Assembly (NCBI RefSeq): GCF_000204055.1
Contig: NW_006768831.1
Coordinates: 62,001-126,000, forward strand
DNA length: 64,000 bases
Direction: 5' to 3'
DNA from: Melampsora larici-populina 98AG31
Taxonomy: Eukaryota; Basidiomycota; Pucciniomycetes; Pucciniales; Melampsoraceae
The position numbers and the translations under genes were made by a program. The notes below the pieces were generated by a model. The model saw nothing but the letters and a program-made list of their open reading frames with translations, was not told where the DNA came from and did not search any database. Shown one piece after another: positions 57,037-64,000 of the stretch. Every line of letters starts with the position of its first letter. Positions within the stretch are counted from its first letter, which is position 1.

Positions 57037-60000
57037 TTTTAGGATCACCGTTCTTGACAAAATTTAAATTGGATATTTCGCTTCATCGTCGAGCTGTATT
57101 ACACACAACAACTGGCAAGATCTTATATGAAAAAGAAATGAAATCTGAATTGAATAGGCTGCTTTGTGTGATTCAGAATTTGAATAAGATTGATGATGCC
57201 CAAGACCTGACCGAACGAGAGGCATCCTTTTTGAGAGAATTTGAAGATATGTTCCCGGCGGAACTACCACCTGTTGAAGATGGTGAGCCGCCGGATGAAG
57301 TGTTTCCCAATGGCTTGCCGGACGTGAAGCGTCACGCAAGGCATAGAATTGTCCTTACCGATCCAAATGTCATGATCAACGAAAAACAATACGGCTATCC
57401 ATTGAAACACCGGGATGCTTGGCGTAAATTGATAGACCAGCATGTACGGGCAGGACGTCTTCGCAGATCCCACAGTCAGTATGGGTCCCCTTCGATGATT
57501 ATTCCAAAGAAGGACCCAACAGAGTTGCCTAGATGGGTATGTGATTACCGAAAGTTGAATAAATTCACGGTCAAGGATCGCGCACCTCTCCCGAACGTTG
57601 ATGAGTCCGTCAGATTAGTGGCAACCGGGAAGGTATGGTCCAGCATTGACCAAATCAATTCCTTCTTTCAAGATAGAATGCGGGAGGAGGACATCCCACT
57701 GACAGCAGTGAAGACTCCTTGGGGGTTGTATGAATGGGTTGTTATGCCTATGGGGTTGACTAACGGTCCAGCAACTCATCAGGCTAGAAATGAGGAGATT
57801 TTAGGAGAACTGATTGGAAAAATTTGTGTGGTTTATATTGACGATATTGTTATATTCTCGCAGACAGTCGAAGAACATGAAGAACATCTTCGACAAGTAT
57901 TGGAAAAATTAAGAGCGGCTAAGCTGTACTGTTCAGTGAAGAAAAGTAAGCTGTTTCGAAGAAGCATTAAGTTCTTGGGTCACGAAATCAGTGAAGCCGG
58001 AGTGTGCCCAGATGATGAAAAGGTCGAAAAAATCTCAAAATGGCAATCTCCGTCCAACTCTAAACAGCTTCTCAAGTTCCTTGGAACCGTACAATGGATG
58101 AAGAAGTTCATCGATGGGCTTTCTCACTATGTAGGGACTCTCACACCTCTGACGAGCACATCCTTGAAAGGTAAACCATTCAAGTGGGGTGACACCGAGG
58201 AACGGGCATTCAATAACATCAAACGTCTGATTACTACGCTTCCGGTATTACGCAATTTGGATTATGACTCTAAGGAGCCGCTGTGGCTTTTCACCGATGC
58301 GAGCGGCAATGGCTTGGGAGCAGCCTTATTCCAAGGGACTGAGTGGGATACAGCATCACCAATAGCCTACGAGAGTCGCACAATGAATCCTGCTGAAAAA
58401 AATTACCCTGTTCATGAGCAAGAGCTTTTAGCGGTCATCAACGCGCTGAACAAATGGAAACTCCTGCTTTTAGGTATGAGAGTAAATGTGATGTCTGATC
58501 ATCATTCACTCACTACCTTGCTAACTCAGCGTAACTTGAGCCGTCGACAAGCGAGATGGCTGGAGACCCTATCCCAATTCGACCTCGACTTCAAATATTT
58601 GCGAGGTCAAGATAACTCTGTTGCTGATGCTCTTTCCCGTCGTGATGACGTAGCCTTGTGTGAAGTGAGAGGAACATTAGCACCTGAAGAACTTAACTTA
58701 ATCCACGACGGTTATCGACAAGACAAATTCTGCCTCAAGCTTCGCAAAGTTTTGCCGTTGCGAGAAGACTGCATCGTACAGGATGACTTGATGTACCTGG
58801 ATGGACGATTAGTGGTACCAGATCACGGTGATCTGCGCCGCAACTTCATTTCACAAGCTCATAGCGCGCTAGGACACTTAGGCACGTTGAAGACGATGGC
58901 ACGGTTACGAAGTAGCTTTTTCTGGCCAGGAATGACCAAAGAAGTTGAGACACAACTACGTGCCTGTGATTCATGTCAACGCAACAAGGCCAGAACGACC
59001 TCAACCACGGGCAAATTACAAACCCCGGAGGTACCTGCTAGTCCTATGGAGTCTATTGCGATTGATTTTGTCGGGCCCTTTCCAAAAGTATCAGGGTACG
59101 ACATGCTGCTTACTTGTACGTGTCGACTGACAGGTTTTGTTCGCCTTATCCCAGCTTCTCAACGTGATACAGCCGAGCGCTCAGCGGCTAGACTATTCGC
59201 GGCTTGGTCATCAATATTCGGTCTCCCAACCTCCATCATTGGAGATAGGGACAAAGCTTGGACGTCGCGGTTTTGGAAGAGGCTGCATGAACTGTTGGGT
59301 GTTAAAGTCAACCTTTCAACGTCTTACCATCCTCAGGCTGACGGTCGAAGCGAGCGCTCGAACAAAACTATTGGTCAAATGCTGCGACACTATGCGGCTG
59401 AGAAACACGGGAAGTGGTTCCAATCCTTACCTTCTGCTGAATTTGCAATCAATTCGGCTGTGAACGCGGCAACAGGTATATCACCCTTTCAATTCGTATA
59501 TGGACGTGTACCTCGACTGTTCCCAATCCAAAACCCATTGGAGGAGGACGGTGCCGACGTGAAGCACTGGATCGAAAGGCGGCAATCGGAGTGGGCTATG
59601 TGGAGAGACAAGTTGTGGTCTAACCGAGTAGAGCAAGCACTTCAATATAACCAAAGAAGAAGGGAAGGTAAACCATTTTCAGTTGGAGAATGGGTCATGG
59701 TCGACAGCACGGATCGACAACAGATTGTTGGAGGCAAGTTCAAAGGCACCAGCAAGCTTCGAGCACGGTACGACGGACCGTATGAGATCCTGGAAGTCTT
59801 AAACTCAGGTCGAGACTACCGACTTCAACTACCACCAAATGACCTCACTTATCCAGTCTTTCACATCTCTAAGCTGAAACTTTACCATTCGTCATTCAAG
59901 GACTCAAGTGAAGAAGACATTGTGACCACGAGTTTGGTCTCGTCACAACCGGAACAACCCCCAGGAGAGACTCGAGAGGAGCCCATGGGGCATGCTAGGA

Positions 60001-60317
60001 ATTGTGACGAGGGGGTGTGCATTCAAGTTGATGCGCTAACACCCCCACAATGTGAGTGTGCTAATTTTTTCAGACCATGTTGTAAAGAAAATCTGGGCAA
60101 GCATTCCTCTCTCCCAAATAACAGTTTAACATCTCTCGCCAAACCTTCAAGCCGAACGGGATCAAAACAAAGTCTTGGTTCAATTGCACCCATCGAGTTG
60201 GGTTTGTCAATGCCGAAAACATCCCCGACAGGTCCTGAATTGGAGCCCTTGGGGCACGCTAGGTTAATTGACAAGGGGGTGTGCATCGTACAACGCAATA
60301 ACACCCCCGCAATGTGA
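57033..60317 (+). CDS. pol: Pol: protease end, reverse transcriptase, RNase H, integrase
   Basis: 1094-aa frame whose ATG overlaps the gag stop as ATGA (57033-57036). It begins MILGSPFLTKFKLDI, the C-terminal DxILG part of the protease. RT contains WVCDYRKLNKFTVKDRAPLP, SSIDQINSFFQDRMREEDIP, MPMGLTNGPATHQ and catalytic VVYIDDIVIFS. RNase H has LWLFTDASGNGLGAALFQG and YPVHEQELLAVINALNKWK. Integrase has the HHCC motif (HSALGHLGTLKTM...CDSCQRNKA), IDFVGPFPKV, FGLPTSIIGDRDKAW and YHPQADGRSERSNKTIGQML (DDE). The tail PYEILEVLNSGRDYRLQLP, with VFHISKLKLYH, is the usual GPY/F-type module; no chromodomain is evident. The last 110 codons include a duplicated segment. Confidence 0.95.
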   Translation: MILGSPFLTKFKLDISLHRRAVLHTTTGKILYEKEMKSELNRLLCVIQNLNKIDDAQDLTEREASFLREFEDMFPAELPPVEDGEPPDEVFPNGLPDVKRHARHRIVLTDPNVMINEKQYGYPLKHRDAWRKLIDQHVRAGRLRRSHSQYGSPSMIIPKKDPTELPRWVCDYRKLNKFTVKDRAPLPNVDESVRLVATGKVWSSIDQINSFFQDRMREEDIPLTAVKTPWGLYEWVVMPMGLTNGPATHQARNEEILGELIGKICVVYIDDIVIFSQTVEEHEEHLRQVLEKLRAAKLYCSVKKSKLFRRSIKFLGHEISEAGVCPDDEKVEKISKWQSPSNSKQLLKFLGTVQWMKKFIDGLSHYVGTLTPLTSTSLKGKPFKWGDTEERAFNNIKRLITTLPVLRNLDYDSKEPLWLFTDASGNGLGAALFQGTEWDTASPIAYESRTMNPAEKNYPVHEQELLAVINALNKWKLLLLGMRVNVMSDHHSLTTLLTQRNLSRRQARWLETLSQFDLDFKYLRGQDNSVADALSRRDDVALCEVRGTLAPEELNLIHDGYRQDKFCLKLRKVLPLREDCIVQDDLMYLDGRLVVPDHGDLRRNFISQAHSALGHLGTLKTMARLRSSFFWPGMTKEVETQLRACDSCQRNKARTTSTTGKLQTPEVPASPMESIAIDFVGPFPKVSGYDMLLTCTCRLTGFVRLIPASQRDTAERSAARLFAAWSSIFGLPTSIIGDRDKAWTSRFWKRLHELLGVKVNLSTSYHPQADGRSERSNKTIGQMLRHYAAEKHGKWFQSLPSAEFAINSAVNAATGISPFQFVYGRVPRLFPIQNPLEEDGADVKHWIERRQSEWAMWRDKLWSNRVEQALQYNQRRREGKPFSVGEWVMVDSTDRQQIVGGKFKGTSKLRARYDGPYEILEVLNSGRDYRLQLPPNDLTYPVFHISKLKLYHSSFKDSSEEDIVTTSLVSSQPEQPPGETREEPMGHARNCDEGVCIQVDALTPPQCECANFFRPCCKENLGKHSSLPNNSLTSLAKPSSRTGSKQSLGSIAPIELGLSMPKTSPTGPELEPLGHARLIDKGVCIVQRNNTPAM

Positions 60318-60330
60318 GTGCGATAATCAA
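59975..60330 (+). repeat. Direct repeat at the 3' end of pol
   Basis: Two ~85-bp related units (about 59979-60063 and 60239-60325). Each has gagccc.tgggg, ca.gctagg, agggggtgtgcat and acaccccc.caatgtgagtg. Inside each unit gggggtgt can pair with the acaccccc that follows. Confidence 0.75.
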
Positions 60331-60522
60331 AAAATTCTTCCATTACTTTTGTGAACGGCTGGCAAGCAAATTCCTTTTCTACAATACAGATTCTAACAAT
60401 CACGCCGATACAAATGAAGCAACAAGTTCAAGACATCAAAGGAATCAAAGAAATTACATCAAGACGTCAAGATCGGGATCAAATTAAATTAAATGACGCA
60501 ACAAATTACGTATCACCTCAAG

Positions 60523-60598
60523 ACTTCAAGATAAGGAAATTACCTCAAGACTTCAAGATAATGAAATTACCTCAAGACTTCAAGATAATGATTAATGA
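60523..60598 (+). repeat. 27-bp tandem repeat in retrotransposon 3' UTR
   Basis: Almost three copies of cctcaagacttcaagata followed by aggaaatta or atgaaatta. It lies between the pol stop and the polypurine tract. Confidence 0.9.
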
Positions 60599-60818
60599 AC
60601 TTTCACTTTCTTTCAACAAATAAAATTCTCTTATATATCAGTTCAATTGGTTATGTTTCTTTTTTTTTGTTTCATACAACAAATTATTAATTCAAGATTC
60701 TTTTGGGGCGAGTTATGCCATTGGTGTGTTTTCTTTTGTGGTTTTTTTTCTCTTCTTTTAGTTTTATACAAAAATTTGGTTGAAGGATGGCGGAAGTTTT
60801 ATTTTTAGAAAGGGGGGG

Positions 60819-61159
60819 TGTAAGGAGTACACGTGACATGTAGGCATGGGATTATACATTATGGGATTAGTTGGGGAACTCCTTACCTTTCATTCTCAAT
60901 GCCCGGCTTTGAAAGATCCTCACTCCTCAGAGAGCCAACTGGGTGACCTTTCGGAGCTAGGTGAGATTCTCTTATTTCTCTCTTATCTCTTTCTCTCTGT
61001 TGTGTTGTTAGATGGTTGCTGACTCCTCAGAGAGCCAACTGGGTGACCTTTCGGAGCTAGATCGTAATTAAACCGAAGTTCCAAGTCCATCGCTCTCGTG
61101 AGAAGTCGTGCCGGACTAGTTTCCGGACTCCTCAGTGAAGGTTCTAATTGAACCTTACA
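60819..61159 (+). repeat. 3' LTR
   Basis: 341 bp, identical to the 5' LTR except T at 60910. Preceded by the polypurine tract at about 60807-60818 and followed by CAATC. Confidence 0.97.
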
Positions 61160-61659
61160 CAATCATCATCAAATCTTTTGGTTTGTAAAGTTTTGATGTT
61201 TAAATTTTATAACAATCTTTTCTGCTTCTCCTTTCGTTTCTCCAGCGATTCTCTCATCTTGACCCACCCATCCATCCTTTCGTTTCTCCAGTTATTCTCT
61301 CCACCCATCCAATTTTCCCTAGCACTGACAGGTTTCAGGCAGGGCACCATTTTGAGGTCTGATGAAAGCATTGACAGGAATCAAGCTTGTCTCAGTCTCA
61401 TACTTACTTTTTTCCATAGAACTTCGCCCAGCACTGACAGGATTCAGGCTGGGTACCTTTCCGAAGTCTGTAGATAAGCATTGACAGGATTCAAGTTTAT
61501 CTCAGTCTTATTTTCTCGTTACTTTCTAATCGCGCCTGTACCAACTTCCAGTTTAAACCTTCTAATTCCTTCCAATTTGTTCTCTTTCTTCTTTATTGGA
61601 TCGATTCGGTCCTAACACCATTTCACTTACACATTTCTTACATTCCTATTCAATAGGAA
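61160..61659. repeat. Upstream region of dioxygenase gene with ~82-bp tandem pair
   Basis: Units at 61321-61402 and 61430-61512 share agcactgacagg, tcaggc.ggg, aagcattgacagga and tctcagtct. Next to them ttactttctaatcgcgcct recurs from 53893, beside the Harbinger repeat units. Confidence 0.75.
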
Positions 61660-63536
61660 TGCCACCCTCTCGCAAGGACAACAACAAAAGCAAAGTCCGA
61701 GACTCTAAATGGCCATACGACCGACTTCAAGATAGTCAGTGATTTCTTCTGAAATTTCATTAATCTTTATAACTGTATCATTGATAACATGTTGGTCATG
61801 TGAAGAACCAAAACAACGAACCCCACATGTCGATGTCCAGTTCAAACCCAAGAAACCCGGTCATCAGTACAATAACAACTACATGAGAAGCTCTGTTTGT
61901 GATCAATACCTCCGCCAAACTTTGAACAACATTACTCCCGAAGTCATTGACTACGACATTGCAGTGGCATATTTCCTAGAAGAAACCAATCATCTTCCTA
62001 TTGGCTGCATTCCTCAATCAGTCGACAAGATACTAGAAGATTTCGATACCCTCCCATCAATCACTGGTAGACAGAACGATCTCAAAGAATGTGCCTTACA
62101 CATTAAATCTACCATCACTCTCTATCATTCAAAACCTGGTCCGATCCAACCTTTTGGTCTTAGGTACCCCACACTCAACGCTTTGGAGAAGCTTGTCTCA
62201 GAACGGTCCAAGTGTCTGCGCCTACTTCCCTCCGATAAAGCAATTGTCCTTGTTGATCTAGCCGGTCGAATGCTTGCCATGAATCTACCACCTAAATCCA
62301 CCAATCCAGCAACCGAAAGCAGTGACAGCGACGGTGTCCATATGTCCAGTGAGGTTTGTCATGGTCTTGATGGTATTTTTAGCTTAGGGGTTTCAAGTTA
62401 ACTGTTTGATATTGGTTCTAGAAACGTGCTTTGATGGCACTCGAAGGCGCTGCTCAAGTAAATGCACTCCCTCGTGTTCACATTGACGACGTTACGCAAG
62501 AGGCATACAACGCGCCCTCCGGTGATTTCATTCAACCCCGCTTTTCTAGAGCAAAGAACAAACCTGTGCAAATCCCAGGTGCTGTCTATGGCGCCCTACC
62601 TTATCAAGCTTTCGGCTACTCATTAGGATAGGTAAGAACCTCTTTCAAGCATCACCGATGATCAAAAATCTGATCTGTTTTATTCAATAGACCTTTGCTA
62701 GGGCCGACACTAAGATGCAGATGGGCTTGGAACGTCAAGGATACACTTTGGACGACATTGGAGAGGGACCTAAGTCCGATCAGCACTTGCCTCAGATCAT
62801 TGGCCTTGGGGAAGGTTGTGTATTTCAAAGAATCGAGAATGCTCACATTCTCCCCGAACTCCTCTGGCCCTACAAAGTTTCAAGAGCTCTCAATGCCTCA
62901 GTCAATCCCGATACTTACTCAGCAGCCAAGAGAGTCACAAGGTTCATTGAAAACAACTCCAGTGCGCTGCTTTCCGAGCGTATCAAGGGTTTGCACAATG
63001 ATGTAATTCAAGGTTAATAAAATGTTCTTTGTTGTGATACTTTTTATTGCAATACTGATTATATCAAATTTGACTAATCCCAAAACTTCAATTGTATAGG
63101 ACAACAGATCAACTACAACCTTCAAATTGGAACTCATCGAGATATCAAGAATTCCAACCTGCTTGATTCTGTGTTCTTTTATGGACGTAACTATACTGGC
63201 GGCCGCCTGGATTTTGGCTCACTAGGAGTCAGTCTCTGCGCTGATCCCGGGTATTCTATTCATGCAAGGTTCAAACTGTTTGACCATGGAGTCAGCCCTA
63301 TTTTACCAGGTGCCGATATCAACCTCCCGCCACTTCGGATTTCCCTTGCACTCTACGCTCACGCTGATACCTACTCTGGTCCAGCGAGAGTCTCTGCAGC
63401 TCGCAGAAATAACATAAATAATGCTCTTTTCAGCGATTCTGCAATGTGGCTTCCTTTTCCGCCGTCCAACTTTTCTATCAACACTTGTCGTAAGATCTTG
63501 CGAAAGGAAGAAGAGTCATGGAAGAAGAAGGGTTGA
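61660..63536 (+). pseudogene. TET/JBP-like 2-oxoglutarate Fe(II) dioxygenase gene, one stop
   Basis: Starts MPPSRKDNNKSKVRDSKWPY; exon 2 after a GTCAGT...GAAG intron has KQRTPHVDVQFKPKKPGHQY and YNNNYMRSSVCDQYLRQTLN. Further exons include KRALMALEGAAQVNALPRVH and TFARADTKMQMGLERQGYTL. The catalytic exon contains NLQIGTHRDIKNSNLLDS (metal-binding H-x-D), FFYGRNYTGGRLDFGSLGVS, FKLFDHGVSPI (distal His) and PLRISLAL (likely 2OG-binding Arg), the layout of fungal TET/JBP oxygenases that oxidise modified DNA bases and are often linked to transposons. One TAG (62629-62631), the last codon before a GTAAGA donor, interrupts the frame. The catalytic core itself is complete. Confidence 0.68.
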
Positions 63537-64000
63537 GGCTTTCCTCTGGGAAGCAGACAGGTCAAGCGCCGCGTTTTGGATTAACTTGGTATCCTTTCAC
63601 TCCATATCGTATTGCTTGATATGACCAATGTATAGTTTCGGACTACCTTGTTTATTTCCACCCTGTTATGTTTCTTAGTTGTTCTTTTTGTGTGTTTTAT
63701 GTATGTTACGTTTGTATGTTTGTTAGATCATCAAGCTTTGTCAGCTTGTTAATTCATTGTTATGAAATGATCATGTTTGTTTGAGTAAACTAGCTTGCAA
63801 AACGATCTCGTTCAGGTCATGACAGGTGCCTGAATTATTAGCACCTGACCAATCGAAATGAAGTTTGTCAAGTTAATAAACTTATTGAAGACTTACAGCC
63901 GTTTTCATGATTGATGAACACTTGAAGAAAACTTTTTGAATGTTTTGGCCTGTACCTGTTTACAATTTGCGCTGATCATTCAAAAAGTTTTTCTTCAAAT
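63537..64000. other. 3' flank of dioxygenase gene
   Basis: AT-rich, with a TGT/GTTT-rich run (63660-63720) typical of a fungal 3' UTR. The words aaaactttttgaatg and cattcaaaaagtttttcttc near 63929 and 63979 are inverted, perhaps the end of a repeat that continues past the window. Confidence 0.4.

Larger units (their letters stand above)
54136..61159 (+). mobile_element. Full-length Ty3-type LTR retrotransposon
   Basis: 7024-bp element with two 341-bp LTRs that differ at one visible base (C at 54227, T at 60910), 5-bp target duplication CAATC (54131-54135 and 61160-61164), TG...CA ends, and a polypurine tract (agaaaggggggg) just before the 3' LTR. Two long ORFs encode Gag-protease and pol in the order RT, RNase H, integrase, which defines Ty3/Metaviridae. 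A standard tRNA primer site (TGG...) right after the 5' LTR was not seen. Probably active or very recently inserted. Confidence 0.97.

Noticed and set aside
54707..60403. Many open frames opposite or out of frame with gag and pol
   Set aside because: Shadows of strongly coding retrotransposon frames; none has recognisable motifs.

Overview
This window looks like a piece of a rust-fungus genome (Basidiomycota, Pucciniomycotina, probably Pucciniales and Melampsora-like; the lineage is inferred). Genes carry many short spliceosomal introns (about 50-110 bp, GTRNGT...YAG). Conserved eukaryotic proteins sit in small compact islands. The islands are separated by AT-rich sequence full of nested transposable elements, and some protein families are typical of rusts (heme-thiolate peroxidase, small secreted protein, TET/JBP-like dioxygenase). 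There is one 100-N assembly gap.

Layout. 1.2-7.2 kb is a housekeeping island: RPN11 (proteasome lid deubiquitinase), PKR1 (V-ATPase assembly), PSF3 (GINS) and NOP7/Pescadillo, arranged as two head-to-head pairs. 7.44-11.05 kb is a complete PIF/Harbinger transposon with TTA target duplications, a transposase broken by one stop, and an intact Myb/SANT partner gene. LSM12 (11.6-12.6 kb) and a small secreted protein (14.6-15.2 kb) follow. 16.4-17.5 kb holds a fold-back element containing the gap and a GC-rich inverted-repeat element. 19.5-31 kb is a second gene island: secreted SGNH/GDSL esterase, membrane-anchored heme-thiolate peroxidase, mitochondrial uL14 head-to-head with RPB9, DOM34/Pelota, and a DUF202 membrane protein found by splicing short exons.

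31-48 kb is a repeat-dominated block. It has CACTA-like, hAT-like, Tc1/mariner-like and other non-autonomous elements, many with readable target-site duplications, nested up to three levels inside a large inverted-repeat structure (about 34.4-38.4 kb). Several small elements share a TIR scaffold but are filled with different self-complementary repeats. Between the big arms lie two adjacent copies of one sequence, one with two canonical introns and one with exactly those introns missing. A decayed hAT transposase (42-45.5 kb) and an intact lineage-specific gene (46.5-48.3 kb) follow.

48.5-53.7 kb has a second Harbinger element (Myb/SANT gene plus frameshifted transposase) and a non-autonomous derivative inserted at the same position of the neighbouring tandem-repeat unit. 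54.14-61.16 kb is a full-length, very young Ty3-type LTR retrotransposon (341-bp LTRs with one visible difference, CAATC target duplication) whose protease domain is divided between two overlapping reading frames. The window closes with a TET/JBP-like 2-oxoglutarate/Fe(II) dioxygenase gene carrying one in-frame stop. All calls come from reading sequence and recalled family motifs; no database search was possible.
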